NCBI RefSeq assembly: GCF_900167015.1
Contig: NZ_FUXX01000011.1
Location: forward strand, 1 to 63,056
Direction: 5' to 3'
DNA length: 63,056 nt
Source of the DNA: Succinivibrio dextrinosolvens DSM 3072
GTDB lineage: Bacteria > Pseudomonadota > Gammaproteobacteria > Enterobacterales > Succinivibrionaceae
Numbering within the stretch: position 1 is the first letter of the stretch; every line of letters starts with the position of its first letter. The notes beneath the pieces are model-generated. The model saw only the letters and a list, made by a program, of their open reading frames with translations, made no database searches and was not told the DNA's origin. Positions 36,171-44,956 of this stretch are shown in pieces. The position numbers were made by a program, and so were the translations under genes.

Positions 36171-37579
36171 TTAGAAATTGAAATATATAAATGTTGTATA
36201 TGAATTTGTCATTATCTTAGCTAGAGATAACCATATAACTCCTGCAGAAAACACAGCAATCAGAATTGATGCCTTTTCACTGTACTTATCGTAAATATTC
36301 TGAGCTTTAGGAAACAGATAAACAATTATGAAGCTCATAATAATCATATAGAGATAAAGCCGCAGCTGATGTAAATCAAATCCAGATTTAATTTTCCAGT
36401 TAACTCCATGAGGAACGTTCAGACTGAATAAGTTTTTGAATACAGCAGTCATGCAATGAACATTGTCACTTCTGAAAGCTATCCAGAACAAAGATACAGT
36501 TATAAAGGTAATAATTATTGATGGAACTCTAGGAAGTTTAAATAAATTAGATTCTGAATATACTCTGTGGATCACCATTGCGATGCCATGTAAAGCACCC
36601 CATAGAATAAAATGAATACCGGCCCCATGCCATAGACCAGAGATGCATAGCATTAAAAATATGTTAATCAAAGTACGTTTCTTACCTTTTCTGTTACCAC
36701 CTAAAGGAATGTAAACGTATTTTGTTAGGAAGTATCCTAACGTAATATGCCATCTTCTCCAGAAATCTCTGATTGATTCTGCTTTATATGGATCATTAAA
36801 GTTCTGAGGAAGTTTAATTCCAAGAATTAGAGCAGAACCGATAGCAATATCGCAATAACCGCTAAAATCAAAATAGATTTGAAATACATACCCAATAGTT
36901 GCAAGCCAAGCTTTGATTGTGTTGAGATTGGAAAAATCTGTATACCAGACATCAACGAAACTCGCAATGTAATCAGCTAGATATATTTTTTTTACACAAC
37001 CTATTGCAATTAGAAAAATACCGTTAAGGATCAACTTATAGTTGATTTCTTTTTTTATAACTTTTAATTGAGGAACTAAATCATGATACTGTACAATTGG
37101 GCCTGCTATAAGATGAGGAAAGAATAATACAGCCCCAGCATATTCAATGAAATCACATTCAGGCGCTTCTTTCTTATAATTATCAATTAACCATGCTATT
37201 TGCTGAAACGTATAGAATGAAATAGCTAAAGGAAGAATGATTTGGCTTATATGAATTGATAGCCCAAAGAACTGACTGAACTTATCTACAAAGAAATTTG
37301 TATATTTAAAATATCCTAACAAACAAACATTGGTGATAACACCTAATGACAAGATCCATTTTTTTTTGTACTTGTTTATGCCGAATTTTGTTATAAAGTA
37401 GTTAAAGAACAAAGAGAATCCAAGCAGAGAAAGGTACTTTACCCCCCCCATGTATAATAGAAGATGCAACTTGCAAGGATGATTGTATAAAGAGCACTTC
37501 TTTTTTCACTCATTAAATAAAAAACAAATACAGTCAAAGGAAAGAAGATAATTAAATATTGGAAGGAAGTAAAAAGCAT
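36171..37579 (-). CDS. MBOAT-family polysaccharide O-acyltransferase (AlgI/DltB-like), frame broken at a G8 tract
   Basis: The body (TTG-initiated frame from 37469) is a multi-helix MBOAT protein: ILPLAISFYTFQQIAWLID, PHLIAGPIVQYHDLVPQL, FDFSGYCDIAIGSALILGI, RDFWRRWHITLGYFL and the catalytic His in CISGLWHGAGIHFILWGALH. That frame lacks the usual N-terminal helices. They are present just upstream in another frame: ATG at 37579 encodes 46 residues (MLFTSFQYLIIFFPL up to IFYYTWGG) ending in TAA at 37439-37441, with GAAG ahead of the ATG. The frames meet in an 8-base G run (C run on the plus strand, 37442-37449). Nine or six Gs would join them into one protein of about 469 residues. As read, the gene is OFF unless slippage occurs. 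Confidence 0.82.
37442..37449. repeat. C8 homopolymer (G8 on coding strand), candidate phase-variation tract
   Basis: Eight consecutive Cs lie inside the MBOAT coding sequence, between codon 44 (TGG) and the downstream frame starting GTAAAG. It is the longest G/C homopolymer I noticed in this AT-rich window. Slipped-strand mispairing here would switch the gene on or off. Confidence 0.8.
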
Positions 37580-38197
37580 TTTATAGTTCTTCAGTTATTG
37601 ATAAATAGAATTTTTATTAGACGAAATTATTTTATACTATTCAGTAGAATATTTGAAATTATTATGAAGTAATATCTAATCTCAAGAATTTTTTTTAACA
37701 ATACTTTTTTTCATAGGAAAGTAACTCTATTTAAATAGAAGTTCTTTAGTAGCTCTCCATATTACTCAAAATTTAATATAGAGAAATTTTTATCAGAATT
37801 TATAAAAAAATTACTCTCCATTTTTTGTCAATTTCTAATACACCTTTCATGGAGAATATTGGACTTTCTTACCTAAAAATGTCGCAAAGTGTTTTTATGA
37901 ATATTTAGATAAAATTAATTGAAATAAAACTGAAGAAAAGTGATTTGTGGTGCTAAGGAGATTGATAGGAAAGAACTAGGATTATTTTTTGCTATAAATT
38001 TGCATATTTTTATTTTTGATCTATAACTTAGCCATCAAATCTTGTCAAAAAGTGTTAAGCTGATATAACTTTTTTTAAATCATATTGATTCTTAAACAAT
38101 TTTCTTTAAAAAAAAGTGATATTTGAAAACCATAAATTACAATTAAAAAGAGTGTGTTTTACTCTTGTCTGTTACTAACAAGGATTAGGATAACAAT
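37580..38197. other. 618-bp AT-rich divergent intergenic region
   Basis: It separates the MBOAT operon (minus) from the chemoreceptor gene (plus) and should carry promoters for both. No gene, RNA or clear promoter hexamer pair is evident. The chemoreceptor start is preceded by AAGGATTAGGA. Confidence 0.5.
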
Positions 38198-39799
38198 ATG
38201 TTTAGTAAATTAAATGTGAAAGCTAAGCTGATTATTGCCTTCTTTACAGTTATTCTGTTCACCCTCGGAATTGCTGTAACCGGAATCACTGTTCAGGTGA
38301 ATAACAGCAAAGTCATCAAGGATGTGAATTTTATTCTGGGAACCCGTCACGACAGAATTGACAGAGTGTATAAGGCAATTGTTGCTCTTGATAATATTGC
38401 CTATGAATTATCAACCGAGCCAGAAACATATACAGATGATACCGGCAGAAAGTTTACTGATTTAGGTACAGAGCTTCTTGCTGCTACAGGTCAGCTTGCA
38501 GGTACTAATAACCCTAAAGAGACCAATGATATCAAGTCTAACGCTGCACAATATGTAAAAACAATTCCTGAGTTTCTTGCTGTTGTAAAGAAAGGTGATC
38601 AGGAAGCAGCTGAGACTATCTATAAGGACATTTTAGCAAGCTGTTATGATGTCGTTCAGACTTTAAGCTATACAATTGGTGAAAGACAGATTAAACAGGC
38701 AAAGAATGTTGTTGCTGAAAACGACTCAGACGGACCACTAATCTTTACCATTGCTCTTTCTGTAATCGCGGTTATTGCTGCCACAGTTATTGCTATGATG
38801 TTTGCAAACAGTATTGTTAATGTCTTAAAGAAGGCCGTTGGTGCTGCAGAGGAGATGGCTCAGGGAAATCTTACCCATGAGATTCATCATTCAAGACGTG
38901 ATGAGTTCGGTACTCTTTTAACCTCACTTGAAAAGATGAGAGCAGAGTGGAAGGTTCTGGTTGGCTCAATCAAGGACACAACCAGAAGTGTAGAGGATAA
39001 CGTTCATCACATCAGCCGCATTACCGATACCATTAACGAAAAAGCTCAGGAAGCAGAAAACAGATCGCTTACTGTTGCAGCCGCTTCTAATGAGATGGTT
39101 TCAACAACCGGTGATATTGCCAATAACTGTGAGACTGCCGCATCTAGTGCCAAGCAGGCTAACAACACTACTGCTGAAGGTGTAGCCGCAGTTGAGGATA
39201 CCATCAATGGTATTCAGCAACAGGTAGAGAACTCTCGCCGTGATGCTGAGTATATTCATGCCCTTGTAGAGCAGGCTGACAACGTAGGAACCATTGTTAA
39301 CACAATTGATGATATTGCATCTCAGACCAACCTGCTGGCATTAAATGCCGCTATTGAGGCGGCTCGTGCCGGTGAAGCAGGTAAGGGATTCGCAGTGGTT
39401 GCTGATGAGGTTCGAGCTCTTGCATCACGTACTTCAACTTCAACTCAGGAAATCACCAAGATGGTTACCAAGATCCAGGCAGATGCAAATACTGCAAATG
39501 AGTCTATGACTGCAAGTTTAAATAGAATGAATGAGCTTGCAGAGAAGACAACAACTGTTAACAGTCTGTTACAGTCAATTATGGATCAGGTTGGTGGTGT
39601 AACTCAGCAGATTACACAGATTGCAACTGCAGCTGAAGAGCAGACTACTGCAACATCTGAGATTTCAACCAATATGCAGGGCATTACCGATATTTCTCAG
39701 AGCTTTGCTAGTGAAGTTAACAAGGCAAATGTTGAAGTTAACAGAAGCATTGAGATACTGGAAGAACTTGTACATAAGGTTGAAAGTATTAAGGTTTAA
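38198..39799 (+). CDS. Methyl-accepting chemotaxis protein
   Basis: This 533-residue chemoreceptor signals through CheW/CheA. The first transmembrane helix is at about 10-30 ([20 protein letters not shown]). A periplasmic four-helix-type sensor region (30-180) follows, then a second helix at about 185-207 ([20 protein letters not shown]). A HAMP domain lies at about 208-260, and then the coiled cytoplasmic domain. The signalling tip contains [20 protein letters not shown] near 380-395 and [20 protein letters not shown]. No C-terminal CheR-docking pentapeptide is seen. The ligand is unknown. It is monocistronic with its own terminator. Confidence 0.94.
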   Translation: MFSKLNVKAKLIIAFFTVILFTLGIAVTGITVQVNNSKVIKDVNFILGTRHDRIDRVYKAIVALDNIAYELSTEPETYTDDTGRKFTDLGTELLAATGQLAGTNNPKETNDIKSNAAQYVKTIPEFLAVVKKGDQEAAETIYKDILASCYDVVQTLSYTIGERQIKQAKNVVAENDSDGPLIFTIALSVIAVIAATVIAMMFANSIVNVLKKAVGAAEEMAQGNLTHEIHHSRRDEFGTLLTSLEKMRAEWKVLVGSIKDTTRSVEDNVHHISRITDTINEKAQEAENRSLTVAAASNEMVSTTGDIANNCETAASSAKQANNTTAEGVAAVEDTINGIQQQVENSRRDAEYIHALVEQADNVGTIVNTIDDIASQTNLLALNAAIEAARAGEAGKGFAVVADEVRALASRTSTSTQEITKMVTKIQADANTANESMTASLNRMNELAEKTTTVNSLLQSIMDQVGGVTQQITQIATAAEEQTTATSEISTNMQGITDISQSFASEVNKANVEVNRSIEILEELVHKVESIKV

Positions 39800-39828
39800 T
39801 CTTTCTAATCTGATTTAAAACCAAAATC

Positions 39829-39861
39829 GCCATCGCCCCATAAAAAGTCGATGGCTTTTTT
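39829..39861 (+). terminator. Rho-independent terminator of the chemoreceptor gene
   Basis: GCCATCG (39829-39835) pairs with CGATGGC (39849-39855), followed by six Ts. It also lies just past the end of the convergent gene at 39887. Confidence 0.8.
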
Positions 39862-39886
39862 GTATGTGCCACTTAATCTGGAATTT

Positions 39887-41116
39887 TTATAACTCCATAG
39901 GGTAAGCCTGAATTCTGCGGATTAGATTAACGTTCTCAGGAATGCGTGAATCTGTATTCTCCATCAGATTCTCAAGCTCTCTTAGGTACTGATTAAGCTG
40001 AGACTGAATCTGTGTAGAACAGTACCTGTAGTAACTTTGAAGCTCGCTGTCAGAGAAGTTCTCTTTGTAGTTGTTACCAGCAAAGAGCATCAGATAACGT
40101 CTGTAATTCTCTGATGAACTATCATCTGCTCTTATAAAGCCTCTTTTTTGACTTGTTAAGTCTTCTCTGTAAAGCTCCAGATCGTGCTCTGATAATTTAC
40201 CAACGAAAATATCATAGGCATTATCTGTCTTAGTATCTTCAGGTAACTTTGCTCTGTTCAATGCTTCCACAGCTTCTTTTAATGACAGATTAACGACTTT
40301 CTCTCTCTGCTCAGTGAGAACTGTTGCCGGAGATAATATTCCAAAGTCAGTAAGCTCGTAGTTTTTGAAAAGAACATCATTGCCATCAAAATATAAGGCG
40401 CAGATTGAATCCTCATTAAGTTTTAATGGTTTAATGATTTCAATAGAGCGGGTTTTAAGATCAAACTCTAGAAGATACTTATTGCCAGAGATAATCTTCT
40501 CAAGAGAATCCACTCTGTCTTTTGTGCTTCTTAGGGCAAATCGTAATAATGATGGATTTACCTGACTTAGGTATCTGAACAGATATTCAAGTACGTCTAG
40601 TCGCCCCTCATGATCTCCCTTAGGAATCCTGTTCTTAAAGCCGTATTTTGCAGCGCATGCTGATAGGGCATCTGAGTTAAAAGGAATTCCTGATTCTAAA
40701 GTTTCATGAAGCTTTAGCACTCTGTTGATATCACATACGCAGTAAGCTTTTTTCAGAATGTCTGGTTTTCTGAGATTTCTAATACAGAGCTGCTCCAGAA
40801 TTCTGAGATTACGAATTGACCATGTGATAACAGTGGTCTCTTCATTGAAGATTTTATCGGTTATCTCATCTAAAAATCGCTCTTCAGAAAGTCCTTTTTT
40901 TATACTGAAGGGATCGATTCCCAGAGAGAAAAGATAGTTTGGACTTGGCAGCAGATTATCAAGGCCTCTACAGGTAATAATCTCACGTTTGCCGACAGGA
41001 TTTAAATTCTCGTCTGCAATGAAATAGGTTAAACCGTAAAGTGCTGCTTTAGATGATGGATTATTTAATGGAAGAGGAAGTACGAAAGCGTACTTCCTTC
41101 TGATAGCATTTTGCAT
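39887..41116 (-). CDS. Degenerate exonuclease I (SbcB-like) protein without the nuclease acidic residues
   Basis: The 409 residues follow the ExoI plan. LPSPNYLFSLGIDPFSIKKG matches the LPQPGAVLITGITPQ region of SbcB. The C-terminal stretch LMLFAGNNYKENFSDSELQ, ending near LIRRIQAYPMEL, matches the ExoI C-terminal helical domain (RYRARNFPETL). The DEDD catalytic residues are missing: the N-terminal HDYETFG position is PLPLNNPSS, GYNNVRFDDEV is TWSIRNLRILEQL, and the NAHDAMADV motif is GDHEGRLDV. It probably cannot degrade DNA but may still bind ssDNA or SSB. Its ATG overlaps the TAA of the preceding DUF4250 gene (TAATG), so the two are translationally coupled in a purT-DUF4250 operon. Confidence 0.68.
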   Translation of the reverse strand: MQNAIRRKYAFVLPLPLNNPSSKAALYGLTYFIADENLNPVGKREIITCRGLDNLLPSPNYLFSLGIDPFSIKKGLSEERFLDEITDKIFNEETTVITWSIRNLRILEQLCIRNLRKPDILKKAYCVCDINRVLKLHETLESGIPFNSDALSACAAKYGFKNRIPKGDHEGRLDVLEYLFRYLSQVNPSLLRFALRSTKDRVDSLEKIISGNKYLLEFDLKTRSIEIIKPLKLNEDSICALYFDGNDVLFKNYELTDFGILSPATVLTEQREKVVNLSLKEAVEALNRAKLPEDTKTDNAYDIFVGKLSEHDLELYREDLTSQKRGFIRADDSSSENYRRYLMLFAGNNYKENFSDSELQSYYRYCSTQIQSQLNQYLRELENLMENTDSRIPENVNLIRRIQAYPMEL

Positions 41117-41307
41117 TACTTGAACTGATTGATTTCTTTTACGTATTCAAAGCCTGCTGCTTTGAGTTTCTTTACAAGTTCATCCTGATTTATATCATGA
41201 ACCTTGCATAGTTCTTCAAGTGATGAATATTCATCTCTGAGCTGCATATTAACTGCTGAAAGAAGGATGAAAGGCTCCATTGTTGAGTAGTTCTCTAAAG
41301 ACATCAT
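41116..41307 (-). CDS. DUF4250 family small protein
   Basis: This 63-residue protein has the family's features: an LLSAVNMQLRDEYSSLEELC core, then a helical segment and a C-terminal GFEYVKEINQF. Function is unknown. It begins 2 nt after the purT stop, with GAGGGA inside the purT end as ribosome binding site, and its stop overlaps the start of the SbcB-like gene. The tight packing suggests that the three products are needed in fixed ratio. Confidence 0.85.
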   Translation of the reverse strand: MMSLENYSTMEPFILLSAVNMQLRDEYSSLEELCKVHDINQDELVKKLKAAGFEYVKEINQFK

Positions 41308-41309
41308 AT

Positions 41310-42515
41310 TTATAGTCCCTCGAAATCTTCGAGCTCATAGTTCATCTGAGAACGCATTTTTTTAACATTCTCTACAGCTTCATCTGTTGTGAATCCACGG
41401 CTTAGACAAACTGCCATACGACGTTCACCGTCAATATCAGGCTTACCGAAGATTCTCAGCTGTGAGGTAGGACATACCTTTAGAACATCATCAAGATTCT
41501 TGTAGGTGATCTTAGTTCCTTTTCCTTTCAGGCATACAGCAGCAGATGCTGATGGACCGAAGAAGGTAATTTTGCCAATAGGAAGTCCTAAAAGAGCTCT
41601 TACATGCAGAGCAAACTCTGACATATCCTGAGATACCATGGTAACCATACCAGTATCATGAGGACGAGGGGATAGCTCTGAGAAGATTACCTGATTTCCA
41701 CAGATGAATAACTCTACACCAAATATTCCGTAGCCGCCCAGAGCTGAAACAACTGTTGATGCGATTCTCTTTGCTTCGATTAAAACTTCTTCAGAAAGCT
41801 GTGCTGGCTGCCATGACTCCTGATAGTCTCCGTATACCTGGTGATGTCCGATTGGTTCACAGAAATGTATACCGTCTGAAGCACTAACTGTCAGCAGAGT
41901 GATTTCACTGTCAAACTGAACAAAGCCTTCAACAATTACTCTGTCCATTCCTCCTCGACCGTTATGGCATGCATCCTCAAAAGCCTTTTCAATATCGCCT
42001 TCAGATTTTAGAACGCTCTGTCCTTTACCTGATGAGCTCATGATTGGTTTCATGATGCAAGGAAAACCGATGCGACCGATCTGCTCTTTGATTTCACTTA
42101 CTGATGATGCAAAGAAATAAGGTGAGGTTGGAAGGGAAAGCTCTTCTGCTGCAAGAGTTCTGATGGCTTCACGGTTCATGGTGATGTTTGCTGCATTGGC
42201 GCTTGGAACAACATTATAGCCTTCAGCTTCAAGCTTAACTAAGGTCTCTGTAGAGATAGCCTCAATTTCAGGAATGATGTAATCTGGTTTGAGTTTTGTA
42301 ATCAGTTCATATAACTCGTCAGGATCTTTCATGTTGATGATAGCTTTTTTCTGTGCGACCTGCATAGCTGGTGCATTGTCATATCTATCACAGGCAATAA
42401 CTTCAATACCGTAACGAATTAACTCAATTGCAACTTCTTTACCAAGCTCTCCTGATCCTAACAGAAGGGCACTGGTGGTTTTATCTTGATAATCAATTGT
42501 AACTGATGTAGACAT
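41310..42515 (-). CDS. purT: Formate-dependent phosphoribosylglycinamide formyltransferase
   Basis: PurT uses formate and ATP to formylate GAR in purine synthesis, bypassing folate-dependent PurN. It is an ATP-grasp enzyme. LLLGSGELGKEVAIELIRYG is the N-terminal fold, MKPIMSSSGKGQSVLKS the ATP-binding loop, and GYGIFGVELFICGNQVIFSELSPRPHDTGMVT holds the metal-binding Glu and GAR-binding residues. Length 401 is close to E. coli (392). GGAG precedes the ATG. Formate use suits an anaerobe. It is the first gene of the operon with DUF4250 and the SbcB-like protein. Confidence 0.96.
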   Translation of the reverse strand: MSTSVTIDYQDKTTSALLLGSGELGKEVAIELIRYGIEVIACDRYDNAPAMQVAQKKAIINMKDPDELYELITKLKPDYIIPEIEAISTETLVKLEAEGYNVVPSANAANITMNREAIRTLAAEELSLPTSPYFFASSVSEIKEQIGRIGFPCIMKPIMSSSGKGQSVLKSEGDIEKAFEDACHNGRGGMDRVIVEGFVQFDSEITLLTVSASDGIHFCEPIGHHQVYGDYQESWQPAQLSEEVLIEAKRIASTVVSALGGYGIFGVELFICGNQVIFSELSPRPHDTGMVTMVSQDMSEFALHVRALLGLPIGKITFFGPSASAAVCLKGKGTKITYKNLDDVLKVCPTSQLRIFGKPDIDGERRMAVCLSRGFTTDEAVENVKKMRSQMNYELEDFEGL

Positions 42516-42719
42516 TTTTATCTCCAGGAAACAAACTGCGACTATTATAACCCATCATCAGATTCAATACATTGATATGGAAAGTTTTTTGAAAATTGCA
42601 CCTAAAACTTTCGTTTGTGTAAAAGATTAAACTCCAATACACAGTATTTTTCTTTTGCTGAATATCGGAGTATTGAGGAGTTTGTTCTTTATTATTCGAA
42701 TGGAATGTATGAATCTGCG

Positions 42720-43232
42720 TTATGCTTCCAAGGATAAATCCAACTGCTTTTTCTGATCTTTATTGAGCTTAATAAGGTTGTCTTGTGCCAAACTTATAAT
42801 AAGAGCTTTGCAGCCTTTTAAAATCTGTACAAATGCCTTATCAAATTCACCTGTATACCATGGATCATCGATATTACCCGGTGTATCTGTAAAATCCAGC
42901 AGTTTATAGACCTTACTTCTGTCCATATCTGGATACAGATAATAAAGATTTCTTAGATTGTAGTCTTCCATGGCAATGATGTAATCATTGTTCTCAATGT
43001 CATCCTGACTAATCTGACGGGCAGTCTTTTCTGAGCAGTCAATATCATAGGAATTTAAAAGCTTCTTAACTGGAGGATAAACTCCATTGCCAATTTCTTC
43101 CTGAGAGGTAGCAGCAGAGCTGATATTGAATTCATCTGAAAGTCCTATGTCTTTTATGATTTTCTTCATTACAAATTCTGCCATAGGTGAGCGACATATA
43201 TTACCGTGACAGATAAATTCAATTTTAATCAT
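42720..43232 (-). CDS. Low-molecular-weight protein tyrosine phosphatase
   Basis: The P-loop CX5R signature is at residues 8-15: FICHGNICRSPMAEF, with Cys8 as nucleophile and Arg14. The general-acid Asp is in TDTPGNIDDPWYTGEFD. The length of 170 is typical. Members act on tyrosine-phosphorylated kinases or on arsenate. No BY-kinase is in the window; the Wzz-type protein at 7919 has no kinase domain. AGGA precedes the ATG. Confidence 0.9.
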   Translation of the reverse strand: MIKIEFICHGNICRSPMAEFVMKKIIKDIGLSDEFNISSAATSQEEIGNGVYPPVKKLLNSYDIDCSEKTARQISQDDIENNDYIIAMEDYNLRNLYYLYPDMDRSKVYKLLDFTDTPGNIDDPWYTGEFDKAFVQILKGCKALIISLAQDNLIKLNKDQKKQLDLSLEA

Positions 43233-43279
43233 TGTATTCCTACTTATATTCTTTTGAATGCAGAACTATATTTTTATAA

Positions 43280-44608
43280 TTACAGAAACTGTACCATATA
43301 TATTGGCAAATATTCAAAAAATCCCTCTTTTTGGTACTCTTTTGTGTAAGCTAGAATTCTTCTTGATATCCTTGCAGAATATTTTTCTGAAAAATTATCA
43401 ATTGAAGAATGTTTTTTGTATCCTGAGCTTTTTACCTCAATTGGACAGATTTTTTTATTGCACGTAATAAGAAAATCTATTTCATAATTATGCTTTGAAG
43501 CTTCATTAAGAAATGTATGATAGAACAGTTCATGTCCATTTGATACCAGTGTCTGCGCTACGATATTTTCATACAGATATCCAAGATTTGCCTGCAATTT
43601 ATCATTTAATAATCTAGAATAAATATCGTTTTCTGTAAAATCTTTATCCTTGAACAATAGGGTAACAAACAGACCTGTATCCGCTGTAAAAAGCTTGAAT
43701 CTTGAAAGATCTTTGTTTTGTGACAATCCTATATTTGGATCATTTGCATGATATGAAACCAAAACCGTGCCTGAATCTTTTAGTTCTGCTATACTTTCAA
43801 GAACTGAGCCTGCTCTTTGTCCTGCTAAAACTCCAGAAACCTGATATCTGGATGCGTTACTGTTTAGTTGCGCCGGTATGGCATCAAAAATAGTTGATAG
43901 TCTTCCTGAAGGATCAATTTTATAGAAATCATCGTTGTAAAGCTTGAGAATATCCCTTTTTACAGAGTCAACTATACTGAAATCGTTTGATATAATATAG
44001 CTTTCAACTGCCTGAGGCATTCCTCCAACAAGCATGTATAGACGGAAGTCTCTCATTAGTTTTCTATGAGAAGCCTGTCCCAATTTTTTTTCTGAGTTAT
44101 AAAATTTTTTTAACGTTGGAACTGTTACTTCATCGCCAAGTGCCCATCTGAATTCCTCGAAATCCATTGGATGCATTTGTATCTTTCTTTCTTCACTTGG
44201 GATAAGAATATCTTTTACATTCTTATGTATTGAAATAAGTGAGCCCGTTTCAATGTAGTCATACCTTCCGTCCTCAACAAATGCTTTGATTGCTTGTCTT
44301 GCTTTTGGACATATTTGTACTTCGTCAAAAATAATAGCCGATTTTCTTTTTTTTAAACTAACACCATAGGTTAACTGTAATTGTAAAAAAATATAATCTA
44401 AATCGGACAAATCATCAAAAAGAGCTTTTGTTTCCTTAGATGCTCTAAAAAAATCCACCAGAATGAATGTTTCATACTCATTCTTAGCAAACTCTTTAAC
44501 AACTGTGGATTTGCCAACTCGTCTTGGCCCCTCAATTAATAAGGCTGTATGTCCATTGGACTCGTTTTTCCAATTAAGAATCTTGTTATAAATTTTACGC
44601 TTGTACAT
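43280..44608 (-). CDS. AAA-family ATPase with DUF4143 C-terminal domain
   Basis: This 442-residue protein is of the widespread AAA_14/DUF4143 type. Walker A GPRRVGKSTVVKEFA is at about 26-40 and Walker B SAIIFDEVQICPKARQAIKA at about 90-109. The DUF4143 region contains LFTADTGLFVTLLFKD, YENIVAQTLVSNGHELFYH and a nuclease-like core EIDFLITCNKKICPIEVKSS (E/D-E-K pattern of PD-(D/E)XK folds). The cellular function is not known; copies are often mobile and numerous. It is monocistronic, 47 nt upstream of the phosphatase. Its upstream region holds four 33-bp repeats. Confidence 0.85.
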   Translation of the reverse strand: MYKRKIYNKILNWKNESNGHTALLIEGPRRVGKSTVVKEFAKNEYETFILVDFFRASKETKALFDDLSDLDYIFLQLQLTYGVSLKKRKSAIIFDEVQICPKARQAIKAFVEDGRYDYIETGSLISIHKNVKDILIPSEERKIQMHPMDFEEFRWALGDEVTVPTLKKFYNSEKKLGQASHRKLMRDFRLYMLVGGMPQAVESYIISNDFSIVDSVKRDILKLYNDDFYKIDPSGRLSTIFDAIPAQLNSNASRYQVSGVLAGQRAGSVLESIAELKDSGTVLVSYHANDPNIGLSQNKDLSRFKLFTADTGLFVTLLFKDKDFTENDIYSRLLNDKLQANLGYLYENIVAQTLVSNGHELFYHTFLNEASKHNYEIDFLITCNKKICPIEVKSSGYKKHSSIDNFSEKYSARISRRILAYTKEYQKEGFFEYLPIYMVQFL

Positions 44609-44663
44609 ATGATGGTTAGCCTTCCGTTTTATTATTGTTCTACTCTAATTTTGTATTATAAAA

Positions 44664-44820
44664 ACAAAATCGTCAATTTATATTTGGTGTTTTACAACAA
44701 AATCGTTAAATGTTTATAGATGATTTATAACAAAATCGTTAAATGTTTTTAGACGATATATTGCAAAATCGCTAAATGTTAAAACTCGAATACTTTAAAA
44801 TCAATATGTTAAATGTTATT
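44664..44820. repeat. Array of 33-bp tandem repeats upstream of the DUF4143 gene
   Basis: Units begin at 44664, 44697, 44730 and 44763 with an exact 33-bp period. The shared core is ACAAAATCGTTAAATGTT in units 2 and 3, with changes in units 1 and 4. A decayed fifth copy (GTTAAATGTTATT) ends near 44820. Units 2 and 3 contain an inner inverted repeat (ATCGT ... ACGAT/ATGAT). The array is 56-210 bp from the ATPase start and lies in the divergent region with the sugar-binding protein gene. Confidence 0.8.
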
Positions 44821-44890
44821 TGCCATAAGTATAATTTCAAGCTTCCAAAATAGACATAAAACGTACAAATTTGAACAGATTTATCGAATT

Positions 44891-44918
44891 TTGTGGAAAA
44901 TTCATAATTCGGTACTAT
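44891..44918 (+). promoter_or_regulatory. Putative promoter of the sugar-binding protein gene
   Basis: TTGTGG at 44891-44896 and TACTAT at 44913-44918 are 16 bp apart, placing a start near 44925 and a leader of about 32 nt. Confidence 0.45.
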
Positions 44919-44956
44919 TCTTACAAGTGGATGTTATATTCAATTAAGGAATTGAT

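Noticed and set aside
37442-37449. Simple sequencing error in the homopolymer
   Set aside because: It cannot be excluded from sequence alone and is stated as the main alternative; long G runs in acyltransferase genes make true switching at least as likely.
39887-41116. Calling this gene a functional sbcB
   Set aside because: None of the DEDD nuclease residues is found at the aligned positions.
42629-42683. Inverted repeat AAACTCC-AATAC ... GTATT-GA-GGAGTTT upstream of purT
   Set aside because: The stem is interrupted and the loop is about 29 nt, with no T run; too weak to call a terminator or riboswitch.
44664-44820. CRISPR array
   Set aside because: The 33-bp units are contiguous with no unique spacers, and no cas genes are present.
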